Shown here piece after piece: positions 1-7,330 of a stretch of DNA of 64,000 nt (within the stretch, counting starts at the first letter, position 1; every line of letters starts with the position of its first letter). The notes under the pieces are model-generated. The model ran no database searches and was not told where the DNA came from. It saw only the letters and a program-made list of their open reading frames with translations. This DNA is from WTKG01 sp963735005 (GTDB lineage: Bacteria > Actinomycetota > Actinomycetes > Actinomycetales > Demequinaceae). The DNA lies in NCBI GenBank assembly GCA_963735005.1, contig CAVTJA010000003.1, forward strand, positions 62,001 to 126,000. Direction: 5' to 3'. The position numbers and the translations under genes were made by a program.

Positions 1-143
1 TTTCCACGGCTGAGCGTGCCGACCGCATCGCCGTGATGGCCGACGGCGAGCTCGTCGAAGTGGGCGCGCACCGCGCACTGGTGGCGGCTGGCGGGCACTA
101 TGCGCGCATGCACGCCGCCTGGGTCGCGCAGACCCGTGACTGA
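1..143 (+). CDS. ABC transporter ATP-binding protein, C-terminal end (partial)
   Basis: Reading from base 3, the sequence encodes the last 46 residues of a protein whose start lies outside the window. The segment STAERADRIAVMADGELVEV followed by GAHRALVAAGGHYARM is typical of the end of the nucleotide-binding domain in exporter-type ABC proteins (the H-loop to D-loop tail and the common G-x-H-x-x-L motif). It ends in TGA at 141-143, just before hisI. Substrate cannot be judged from this fragment. The usual hisF neighbour of hisI is not seen here. Confidence 0.7.
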   Translation, partial: STAERADRIAVMADGELVEVGAHRALVAAGGHYARMHAAWVAQTRD

Positions 144-151
144 AATCTGGA

Positions 152-535
152 ATGATGGGCGGCATGCTCGACGCCGCCATCGCTGATCGCCTCAAGAGGG
201 ACGCCGCAGGCCTTGTGTGCGCCGTCATCCAGGACGACGTGACCGGGGACGTGTTGATGGTCGGCTGGATGAACGACGACGCCCTCGACCTCACGCTCTC
301 GGAGGGCCGCGTCGTGTTCTGGTCGCGCAGCCGCGAGGAGCTCTGGCGCAAGGGCGACACCTCAGGGAACGTACAGTACGTGCGCTCGGTCGCGCTCGAC
401 TGCGATGGGGACGCGCTGCTTGTGCGTGTGGATCAGGTGGGGCCCGCGTGCCACACCGGCACCCGCACGTGCTTCGAGGCGGGCGGGCAACTCGCCGCGC
501 GCGTCCTGACGGATGCGGAGCGGGACGATGCCTGA
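152..535 (+). CDS. hisI: phosphoribosyl-AMP cyclohydrolase
   Basis: HisI opens the purine ring of phosphoribosyl-AMP, the third step of histidine synthesis, in the cytoplasm. The 127-residue protein has the full family core: DVLMVGWMNDDAL near residue 33, FWSRSREELWRKGDTSGN near 56, the metal-binding DCDGD at 83-87, and the zinc cysteines C84, C100 and C107 (in PACHTGTRTCF). Length is normal for the monofunctional enzyme. Three in-frame ATGs (152, 155, 164) compete for the start and none has a clear Shine-Dalgarno sequence, so the first is used. The 3' end overlaps the trpE start by 8 nt, so the two are probably translated together. Other his genes are not in the window. Confidence 0.95.
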   Translation: MMGGMLDAAIADRLKRDAAGLVCAVIQDDVTGDVLMVGWMNDDALDLTLSEGRVVFWSRSREELWRKGDTSGNVQYVRSVALDCDGDALLVRVDQVGPACHTGTRTCFEAGGQLAARVLTDAERDDA

Positions 536-2078
536 CGCGCCCGTCACGGTCTCATGGGGCCAGACCTGGCCAACGCTCGACGGCTTCATCGAACTTGGCT
601 CGACGCACCGGGTCGTGCCGGTCGTGCGCAAGGTGCTCGCGGACGGCTACACGCCTGTCGGCCTGTACAACGCGCTCGCGCAGGAACGCCCCGGCACATT
701 CATCCTGGAGTCGGCGGAGCCCGACGGCACCCGCTCCCAGTTTTCGTTCGTGGGCGTCCGCTCACGTGCGACGCTGACGGCGACGGGGGACGATGCGCAG
801 TGGTCGGGCGACGTGCCCGTGGGCCTGATGAACGGCGCGCCGCTTGACGCGATCCGGCAGGTGCTCACCGAGATGCGCACCGAGGCGATTCCCGGCCTGC
901 CGCCCCTGACCGGAGGCATGGTTGGCCTGCTCGGCTGGGACATCATCCGGCAGTGGGAACCCACGCTCCCGCAGAAGGCGCCGCGCGAGCTCGACGTCCC
1001 GGACGTGCTGCTGATGTTTGCGACCGACGTCGCGGCGATCGACCACGTCGACGGCTCCGTGTGGCTGATCGCCAACGCCGTGAACGGCGACGCCCAGGCC
1101 AAGGGCATCGAGGCCGCGTATACCGACGCGATCGCGCGCCTCGACGCGATGGAGCAAAACCTGCGCGCGGGCTCCCCGACGCAGATCTCGCAACTCGGCG
1201 ACGGGCCCGACGAGGCCGCGGTACGCCAACGCAGCGAGCCGGGCGAGTACGAGAAGGTGGTGCTGCTCGCCAAGGAGGCGATCCGCGACGGCGAGGTTTT
1301 CCAGATGGTGCCGTCGCAGCGCTTCGACGTTGACTGTCCGGCGCGGCCGCTCGACGTCTACCGAGTGCTGCGCACCCTCAACCCGAGCCCATACATGTAC
1401 TACTTCCAGCTTGTCGACGCCGACGGCAAGGAATTCGCGGTGGTCGGGTCAAGCCCCGAATCATTGGTGTCGGTCAAGGCAGGCCGGGCCTCGACCTTCC
1501 CGATCGCGGGTTCGCGCCCGCGCGGCGCCACACTCGAGGAGGACCACCGGCTCGAGCAGGAGTTGCTCGCTGACCCCAAGGAGATCGCCGAGCACATCAT
1601 GCTCGTGGACCTCGCCCGCAACGACCTCGTGAAGGTATGTGAGCCGTCCTCGGTCGAGGTCGTGGACTTCATGTCCGTCAACCGCTACAGCCACATCATG
1701 CATATTTGCTCGACGGTGCAGGGCACGTTGGAGCCCGACCGCGGGGCGCTCGACACGTTCGTGGCGACCTTCCCGGCTGGGACGCTGTCCGGCGCGCCTA
1801 AGCCCCGCGCGATCGCCCTGATCGACGAGTTCGAGCCCGCCCGGCGCGGCTTCTACGGAGGCGCCGTCGGCTACTTCGACTTTGCCGGGAACATGGACAC
1901 CGCCATCGCGATCCGCACCGCCATGATCGAGGACGGCACAGCGTACGTTCAGGCCGGCGCAGGCATCGTCGCGGACTCGGTTCCCGAGCGTGAGGCCCAG
2001 GAAACCCGTGACAAGGCGGCCGCAATGATTCGGGCAATTTCCCTCGCAAACCGCCTCCAAACACCTCGTCCCCGTTAG
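528..2078 (+). CDS. trpE: anthranilate synthase component I
   Basis: TrpE makes anthranilate from chorismate with ammonia supplied by TrpG, the first committed step to tryptophan. The 516-residue protein contains the chorismate-binding signatures: NPSPYMYYFQL, GSSPESLVSV, PIAGSRPRGA, AEHIMLVDLARNDL, TFPAGTLSGAPK and AGAGIVADSVPERE. I chose ATG 528, which has GGAG about 9 nt upstream and overlaps hisI by 8 nt. An in-frame ATG at 513 would add five residues. No trpG or trpD is in the window, so those subunits are encoded elsewhere. TrpE is normally feedback-inhibited by tryptophan. PabB is an alternative, but the adjacent trpCBA genes favour TrpE. Confidence 0.95.
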   Translation: MPDAPVTVSWGQTWPTLDGFIELGSTHRVVPVVRKVLADGYTPVGLYNALAQERPGTFILESAEPDGTRSQFSFVGVRSRATLTATGDDAQWSGDVPVGLMNGAPLDAIRQVLTEMRTEAIPGLPPLTGGMVGLLGWDIIRQWEPTLPQKAPRELDVPDVLLMFATDVAAIDHVDGSVWLIANAVNGDAQAKGIEAAYTDAIARLDAMEQNLRAGSPTQISQLGDGPDEAAVRQRSEPGEYEKVVLLAKEAIRDGEVFQMVPSQRFDVDCPARPLDVYRVLRTLNPSPYMYYFQLVDADGKEFAVVGSSPESLVSVKAGRASTFPIAGSRPRGATLEEDHRLEQELLADPKEIAEHIMLVDLARNDLVKVCEPSSVEVVDFMSVNRYSHIMHICSTVQGTLEPDRGALDTFVATFPAGTLSGAPKPRAIALIDEFEPARRGFYGGAVGYFDFAGNMDTAIAIRTAMIEDGTAYVQAGAGIVADSVPEREAQETRDKAAAMIRAISLANRLQTPRPR

Positions 2079-2104
2079 ACTCGCAAAATCGAGAAGGAGA
2101 GTTC

Positions 2105-2341
2105 ATGTCATCCGAAACCATTTCCGCAGCCGACCTGCCGGAGTCCGCGTACCCGAACCACGGGAAGACGCGCGCGGGTTGGGTCACGAACAGCGGCATT
2201 GTGATCGGCGCCCTGGTCGCTGGCTGGGGCTTCACCTTCTGGGACATGACGCCCGTGGCGATTGGCGGCGGCATTGTGGTCGTTGCGCTGATTGCTGGAG
2301 GCGTGTTGAAGGCGCTCGGACACGGGCAAACTTCTCGTTAG
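2105..2341 (+). CDS. small membrane protein, HGxxPAAW type
   Basis: A 78-residue protein with the segment NHGKTRAGWV at about residues 18-27, a variant of the HGxxPAAW motif of small actinobacterial membrane proteins commonly encoded near trpE. Two hydrophobic segments follow (about residues 31-46 and 49-70). The start ATG has a strong AAGGAGAG site. A TAGACT hexamer (2076-2081) overlapping the end of trpE may give it its own promoter. Function is not known. Its place between trpE and trpC is what is typical of the family. Confidence 0.75.
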   Translation: MSSETISAADLPESAYPNHGKTRAGWVTNSGIVIGALVAGWGFTFWDMTPVAIGGGIVVVALIAGGVLKALGHGQTSR

Positions 2342-2392
2342 TCGGCTGGCCGGCAGGGTCAGTTTCTTGTTCACAATCAAAGGAGATAGGGA

Positions 2393-2734
2393 ATGACTAC
2401 ACCCCCCGCAAGTGACATGCAGCCCACGTCGGGCAAGGCGATCGCAGCGCTCGTAACCGGCATCGCTTCGTTCCTGCTGTGCATCTATTGGTTCATTTCG
2501 ATCCCCGGCGCGATCGTCGCGGTCGTTCTCGGCGTCCTTGGACGCAAAGAAACGGCGGACGGCACGCGCAAGGGTGGCGGCATGGCCCTGACCGGTATCA
2601 TCCTCGGTGCGGTGACGGTCGTGCTTATCGGCGGACTCCTGCTTCTGAGTGCGATCGCGCCGGACCTGTTCAAGAACTCGGACTGGTTCCAGCAGGTCTG
2701 CGAGCAGCAGCCCGACAACCAGTTCTGCAAGTAG
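2393..2734 (+). CDS. DUF4190-type membrane protein
   Basis: A 113-residue protein. After a polar start (residues 1-14) come two hydrophobic helices separated by a short charged loop with GRKETADGTRKGGGMALTGI, the pattern of DUF4190 proteins. The C-terminal ~25 residues are polar with two cysteines (C103, C112). A strong AAAGGAGAT site lies just upstream. The 14-nt leader CAATCAAAGGAGAT also precedes the membrane-protein gene at 52940. Function unknown. It belongs to the set of small membrane genes between trpE and trpC. Confidence 0.75.
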   Translation: MTTPPASDMQPTSGKAIAALVTGIASFLLCIYWFISIPGAIVAVVLGVLGRKETADGTRKGGGMALTGIILGAVTVVLIGGLLLLSAIAPDLFKNSDWFQQVCEQQPDNQFCK

Positions 2735-2752
2735 CAAGCTCACTTTCACACT

Positions 2753-3247
2753 GTGCGCTTAGCAACCGCAACGCCTGCTCGGGTCCCCGTTTCACCGCGG
2801 GGGCCCGAGCAGGCCGCGGAGGAGTCACGAGGTTGGCGCATCGCCCGCGCGGCGTTTGACACGCCCGTTGGGCCGATGGTGATTGCAGGGGTGACGGCGG
2901 CGGCCACCGCCTTCATCGCCACCCACAATCCTCACGTCCCGGGCGCGCTCGGGTACTGCCCGCTTTACGCCGCTACTGGTCTGTATTGCCCGGGGTGTGG
3001 AGGCACTCGTGCCGTCTACGACCTCGCGCACGGCGACGTCGCGAGCGCAATGTCCATGAACCCCGTGTTCACGCTCGCCGTGCCCGTGCTTGCGATCCTG
3101 TGGGTGAGGTGGTTCATGTTCACGCGCGGCAAGGCGACGAAGGCATGGAACCTGCCGCAATGGTTCTATCCCGTCATGGCCGTCGGCCTGGTCGCTTTTG
3201 CGATTCTTCGCAACACGCCGATGTTCGCGCCGTACCTCGCCCCTTAA
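2753..3247 (+). CDS. DUF2752 family membrane protein
   Basis: A 164-residue protein starting at GTG 2753. It has the DUF2752 hallmark: a cysteine motif, CPLYAATGLYCPGCGGTRA (about residues 69-87), then a short amphipathic stretch and membrane helices near residues 42-58, 103-120 and 143-155. The first 40 residues are polar and Pro/Arg-rich, so an internal start is possible. The biochemical role of the family is unknown. DUF2752 genes are often found near trp or respiratory genes in actinobacteria, and this one directly precedes the trpC promoter. Confidence 0.8.
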   Translation: MRLATATPARVPVSPRGPEQAAEESRGWRIARAAFDTPVGPMVIAGVTAAATAFIATHNPHVPGALGYCPLYAATGLYCPGCGGTRAVYDLAHGDVASAMSMNPVFTLAVPVLAILWVRWFMFTRGKATKAWNLPQWFYPVMAVGLVAFAILRNTPMFAPYLAP

Positions 3248-3284
3248 GGCACCTGGTGGGGAATCCGGCACGTCCGGCGCGGGC

Positions 3285-3290
3285 TACGAT
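3285..3290 (+). promoter_or_regulatory. predicted -10 element for trpC
   Basis: TACGAT fits the actinobacterial TAnnnT -10 consensus. It lies 7 nt before an ATG at 3298 and 24 nt before the trpC ATG, so the transcript would begin at or next to 3298. No good -35 hexamer is visible. Confidence 0.45.
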
Positions 3291-3297
3291 GGTCCGC

Positions 3298-3318
3298 ATG
3301 GGAGACGCAGTGCTATGA
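3298..3318 (+). CDS. possible 6-residue leaderless upstream ORF of trpC
   Basis: ATG 3298 opens a six-codon frame (MGDAVL, then TGA) whose stop overlaps the trpC start codon as ATGA. The ATG lies 7 nt after a predicted -10 hexamer, so the mini-ORF could sit at the very 5' end of the transcript. The bases GGAGA inside it are also the trpC Shine-Dalgarno sequence, so the ATG may be coincidental. It contains no Trp codon, so it is not a classical trp leader. Confidence 0.25.
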   Translation: MGDAVL

Positions 3319-4127
3319 GTGTTCTCGACACGATCATCGCGGGCGTGCGCGAGGACCTTGAGGCGCGCGAATCGCGAGTTTCGATGGACGAGCTCAAGGA
3401 ACGCGCGTCGCGCATCCCCGGAGCCGTGGGTGCGTACGAGCGCCTGTGCGCGAAAGAGGTCTCGGTCATCGCCGAGGTCAAGCGCTCAAGCCCATCCAAG
3501 GGCGATCTCGCCGAAATCTCGGACCCCGCCGCCCTCGCCACCGAATACGAGGCGGGCGGCGCGAGCGTTATTTCCGTCCTCACCGAGGAGCGCCGCTTTG
3601 GCGGCTCGCTTGAGGACCTCGACGCCGTGCGCGCCAAGGTGGACATACCCATCCTTCGCAAGGACTTCATCGTCACGCCGTATCAGGTGTGGGAGGCCCG
3701 CGCGCATGGCGCCGACATGGTGCTGCTGATCGTCGCCGCGCTTGAGCAGATGGCGCTCGAATCGCTCGTCGAGCGGGTGCACTCGCTTGGCATGTGCGCG
3801 CTTGTCGAGGTGCACGATGCAGAAGAGGTCGCCCGCGCGGTTGGCGCCGGCGCCAAGGTGATCGGCGTGAACGCCCGCAACCTCAAGACGCTCGAGGTAG
3901 ACCGCGGCACGTTCGGCAAGGTCGTGGGCTCGATCCCCGACGGCGTCGTCAAGATTGCAGAATCGGGTATTCGCGACAGCCATGACGTCGTCGAGTACGC
4001 GCGGCTCGGCGCCGACGCCGTGCTGGTAGGCGAGGCGCTCGTCAAGGACCGCGACCCGCGTAGCACCGTCGCCGAGATGGTCGCGGCCGGCGCTCACCCC
4101 GCCCTACGCGCCATCCGCCCCTCGTAA
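3315..4127 (+). CDS. trpC: indole-3-glycerol phosphate synthase
   Basis: TrpC closes the indole ring from CdRP, the fourth step of tryptophan synthesis. The 270-residue TIM-barrel protein carries VIAEVKRSSPSKG (catalytic Lys), YEAGGASVISVLTE, PILRKDFIVTPYQV, ALVEVH, GVNARNLKTLEVD and IAESGIR, all family signatures. ATG 3315 has GGAGA 9 nt upstream. The reading frame stays open further upstream, but that part is not IGPS-like. It is followed after 4 nt by trpB and then trpA, forming one operon. Confidence 0.97.
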   Translation: MSVLDTIIAGVREDLEARESRVSMDELKERASRIPGAVGAYERLCAKEVSVIAEVKRSSPSKGDLAEISDPAALATEYEAGGASVISVLTEERRFGGSLEDLDAVRAKVDIPILRKDFIVTPYQVWEARAHGADMVLLIVAALEQMALESLVERVHSLGMCALVEVHDAEEVARAVGAGAKVIGVNARNLKTLEVDRGTFGKVVGSIPDGVVKIAESGIRDSHDVVEYARLGADAVLVGEALVKDRDPRSTVAEMVAAGAHPALRAIRPS

Positions 4128-4131
4128 CCAG

Positions 4132-5337
4132 ATGGATTCCCTGCAGGCCGCGCCCGGCCCTTTCTTCGGCGAATTCGGCGGGCGTTTCGTTCCCGAGGCG
4201 CTGATGGCCGCGCTCGACGAACTCACGGACGCCTACGACAAGGCAAGAGTTGACCCCGCCTTCGGGGAGGAGCTCGAGCGACTCGCCCGCGAATACTCGG
4301 GCCGTCCCAGCATCATCACCGAGGTCGCCCGTTTCGCGAAGCACGCAGGCGGCGCCCGCGTCTTCCTCAAGCGCGAGGACCTCAACCACACCGGCTCGCA
4401 CAAGATCAACAACGTGCTTGGGCAGGCGCTGCTCACCAAGCGCATCGGCAAGAAGCGCGTCATCGCCGAGACCGGCGCGGGCCAACACGGCGTCGCCACT
4501 GCGACAGCCGCCGCGCTGATGGACCTCGAGTGCACGGTTTACATGGGAGAAGAGGACACGGAGCGGCAGGCGCTCAACGTCGCGCGCATGAAGCTGCTCG
4601 GCGCCGAGGTGGTTCCGGTGACCGCGGGCTCGCGCACCCTCAAGGACGCCATCAACGAGGCTTACCGCGACTGGGTCACGAACGTCCAGACCACCAACTA
4701 CATTTTCGGCACCGCGGCTGGGCCGCACCCGTTCCCCGCGATGGTGCGTGACTTCCAGCGCGTCATCGGCGTCGAGGCCCGCGAGCAAATGCTCGGCGCG
4801 ACGGGCGCGCTCCCGGACGCGGTGATCGCTTGCGTGGGCGGCGGCTCCAATGCGATCGGCATCTTCGACGCCTTCCTCGACGACGAGTCCGTGCGCCTGA
4901 TTGGCTGCGAGGCCGCGGGTGACGGCGTAGAGACGGGACGCCACGCGTCGGCCATTGGCGGTGGGCGCCCGGGCGTGCTCCACGGCGCCCGCTCCTACCT
5001 GCTTCAGGACGCCGACGGCCAGACCGTCGAGTCCCACTCGATCTCCGCTGGCCTGGACTACCCGGGGGTCGGGCCGCAGCACGCATGGCTCGCGGAACTT
5101 GGGCGCGCCGAATATTGGGCCATCACCGACGCCGAGGCGATGGAGGCGTTCCGCCTGCTGTGCCGCACCGAGGGCATCCTGCCCGCCATCGAGTCGTCGC
5201 ACGCCCTCGCAGGCGCCATGAAGTACGGCCGCGATAACCCCGCGGCAACGATCCTCGTGAACCTGTCGGGACGCGGAGACAAGGACGTGGAGTCCGCCGC
5301 GCGCTACTTTGACCTGTTGCCGGGGGACGACGCATGA
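4132..5337 (+). CDS. trpB: tryptophan synthase beta chain
   Basis: TrpB condenses indole with serine using PLP. The 401-residue protein shows HTGSHKINN with the PLP lysine K91, AETGAGQHGVATATAAAL, the phosphate-binding GGGSNAIG loop and NLSGRGDKD at the C terminus. Length matches TrpB1. The start ATG lies 4 nt after the trpC stop, and its stop overlaps the trpA start (ATGA), which fits coupled synthesis of the alpha2-beta2 complex. Confidence 0.98.
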   Translation: MDSLQAAPGPFFGEFGGRFVPEALMAALDELTDAYDKARVDPAFGEELERLAREYSGRPSIITEVARFAKHAGGARVFLKREDLNHTGSHKINNVLGQALLTKRIGKKRVIAETGAGQHGVATATAAALMDLECTVYMGEEDTERQALNVARMKLLGAEVVPVTAGSRTLKDAINEAYRDWVTNVQTTNYIFGTAAGPHPFPAMVRDFQRVIGVEAREQMLGATGALPDAVIACVGGGSNAIGIFDAFLDDESVRLIGCEAAGDGVETGRHASAIGGGRPGVLHGARSYLLQDADGQTVESHSISAGLDYPGVGPQHAWLAELGRAEYWAITDAEAMEAFRLLCRTEGILPAIESSHALAGAMKYGRDNPAATILVNLSGRGDKDVESAARYFDLLPGDDA

Positions 5338-6134
5338 CTCATCTAAGCGACCGGCTTGCCCAGGTCAAATCCGAGGGCCGCGCCGCGCTGATCGGTTACC
5401 TCCCCGTGGGCTTCCCCACGGTCGACCAGTCCCTTGAGGCGTTCACGGCGCTCGTCGAAGCCGGCGCCGACGTCGTGGAGGTGGGGCTCCCGTATTCGGA
5501 CCCGGTGCTCGACGGCATCGTCATCCAGCAGGCCGCAGAGACCGCGCTGCGCGCCGGCACCCACGTCTCGGACGTCTTCAGGGCCGTCAAGGCAGTGGTC
5601 GACGCCGGGGCGCCAGCCGTCGTGATGTCGTACTACAACCCCATGCTCCAGTACGGGCTCGACCGGTTCGCCGCCGAGCTCGTGGAGGCGGGGGGCTCAG
5701 GCGTCATCACGCCGGATCTCACTCCGGATGCCACGCCCGACTGGATGCGCGTGTCCGACGACCACGGGCTCGACCGCATCTTCCTGGTGGCGCCCTCCAC
5801 GACCCCCGAGCGCATGCACATGACCGTCGGCGCATCCCGTGGGTTTGTGTACGCCGCCTCGCTGATGGGCGTGACGGGGGAGCGCGGCAGCGTGGGCGGC
5901 GGCGCGGAGAAGCTGGTTGCGGACGCGCGCGCCGCGGGTGCCGACGCGGTGTGCGTCGGCTTGGGAGTGTCCACCGGTGCGCAAGCAGCCGAGGTTGCCG
6001 CGTACGCTGACGGAGTGATCGTAGGCAGCGCGCTCGTCAAGGCGCTCGCCAGCGGAGACAATTTTGCACAGGGCATCGAGGCCCTGCGCGCCAAGACGGC
6101 GGAACTGGCCGCCGGAGTGAGAGGCAACTCGTGA
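5334..6134 (+). CDS. trpA: tryptophan synthase alpha chain
   Basis: TrpA cleaves indole-3-glycerol phosphate and channels indole to TrpB. The 266-residue TIM barrel has LIGYLPVGFPTVDQS, VEVGLPYSDPVLDG (catalytic Glu), YYNPMLQYG, FVYAASLMGVTGERG and GLGVSTGAQA. The loop after the catalytic Asp reads GVITPDLTPDATPDW, a little different from the usual PDLPxEE, but the Asp is kept. It overlaps trpB upstream and lgt downstream by 4 nt each, so it is translationally coupled on both sides. Confidence 0.97.
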   Translation: MTHLSDRLAQVKSEGRAALIGYLPVGFPTVDQSLEAFTALVEAGADVVEVGLPYSDPVLDGIVIQQAAETALRAGTHVSDVFRAVKAVVDAGAPAVVMSYYNPMLQYGLDRFAAELVEAGGSGVITPDLTPDATPDWMRVSDDHGLDRIFLVAPSTTPERMHMTVGASRGFVYAASLMGVTGERGSVGGGAEKLVADARAAGADAVCVGLGVSTGAQAAEVAAYADGVIVGSALVKALASGDNFAQGIEALRAKTAELAAGVRGNS

Positions 6135-7201
6135 TCCCTGCATCGATTCCTAGCCCGCCCCTCGACTGGGCAATCCTGCTGCAGTTCGGCGGCCTGACCG
6201 TGCGCACGTACGCGATCATGATCCTCATCGGCATCGTCTTCGCCGTGTGGATGACGCGCAGGCGCTGGGTTGCGCGCGGCGGCGACGTGGCCGCGATTGA
6301 GGAGATCGCCGTGTGGGCGATCCCTGCGGGAATCATCGGCGGCCGGATTTATCACGTCATCTCCACGCCGGGCCCCTACTTCGGCGCGAACGGCCACTGG
6401 GTCGACGCCTTCAAGATTTGGAACGGTGGGCTCGGCATCTGGGGCGCGGTCGCGATCGGCTCGCTCGGCGCGTACTTCGGCTGCAGGCGCGTTGGCGTGT
6501 CGTTCTCGACGTTCATGGACGCCGCGGCGCCGGGAATCCTCGGAGCGCAGGCCATCGGGCGGCTTGGCAACTACTTCAACCAAGAGCTGTTCGGCGGGCC
6601 TACGAACCTGCCGTGGGGCCTCGAGATCGACCCGGCGTCGCCGTCGTTCCCCCGCGACATGCCGCTCGACACGCTTTTCCACCCGACGTTCCTGTACGAA
6701 CTGCTGTGGAACGTCGCTGGCGTCATCCTGATCCTCGCACTCGACCGTCGCTTCCAGCTGCGCTGGGGCCGCGTGTTCTGGCTGTACGTGATCGTCTACA
6801 CGTCCGGCCGGCTGTGGATCGAGATGGTCCGCATCGACGAGGCAGTGCACATCGGTGGGTTGCGCATCAACGTGTGGGTGTCGATGGGCGTGCTGCTCAT
6901 GGGCATCATCGCGTTCCTGGTGATTGGCCGCCGTCACCGCGGCGAGCCCGTGCCGGTCGCTCCGGCCGCGACCGTGGACAGCTCCAAGGCGACCGCGAAG
7001 TCGCCAGCGTCGAAGGCTAAGGCCACGACAACGGCCAAGAAGGCCCCGGCGAATTCTGCTGCGCCCGCGAAGAAGGCTCCGGCCAAGGCGTCCGCCCCGG
7101 CAAAGAAGGCCACCGCGACCAAGTCCGCGGCCGCGTCTGCCGCCAAGGCCCCCGCCAAGAAGCCGGCGGCGAAGAGAACGGCCTCGCCCAAGAAGGGCTA
7201 G
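6131..7201 (+). CDS. lgt: prolipoprotein diacylglyceryl transferase with Lys/Ala/Pro tail
   Basis: Lgt transfers diacylglycerol to the lipobox cysteine of prelipoproteins in the cytoplasmic membrane. The protein (356 residues, GTG start overlapping trpA) shows seven or so hydrophobic helices and the Lgt signature region GAQAIGRLGNYFNQELFGGP (Arg, Asn and Glu conserved), preceded by GGLGIWGAV and followed by HPTFLYELLWN. The transferase ends near residue 275. The last ~80 residues are a low-complexity tail of repeated AKKAPAK-like units, strongly basic and histone-H1-like, expected on the cytoplasmic side. A lipoprotein that needs this enzyme is encoded at 56788. Confidence 0.95.
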   Translation: MIPASIPSPPLDWAILLQFGGLTVRTYAIMILIGIVFAVWMTRRRWVARGGDVAAIEEIAVWAIPAGIIGGRIYHVISTPGPYFGANGHWVDAFKIWNGGLGIWGAVAIGSLGAYFGCRRVGVSFSTFMDAAAPGILGAQAIGRLGNYFNQELFGGPTNLPWGLEIDPASPSFPRDMPLDTLFHPTFLYELLWNVAGVILILALDRRFQLRWGRVFWLYVIVYTSGRLWIEMVRIDEAVHIGGLRINVWVSMGVLLMGIIAFLVIGRRHRGEPVPVAPAATVDSSKATAKSPASKAKATTTAKKAPANSAAPAKKAPAKASAPAKKATATKSAAASAAKAPAKKPAAKRTASPKKG

Positions 7202-7330
7202 GTCCTTTGCGTACTGGCCGGATGCCCCGGCGCGGTACCCTGGAGGCCCGTGAGTAACCCCGGGCGACGGCGCCCCGTACCTATCTGCAACCCTCCGGCG
7301 GCAGCCGAAAACGACAACGAGGACGGTGTG

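Noticed and set aside
3298..3318. Classical trp leader peptide or attenuator
   Set aside because: The mini-ORF has no Trp codons, and no terminator/antiterminator pair is seen before trpC.
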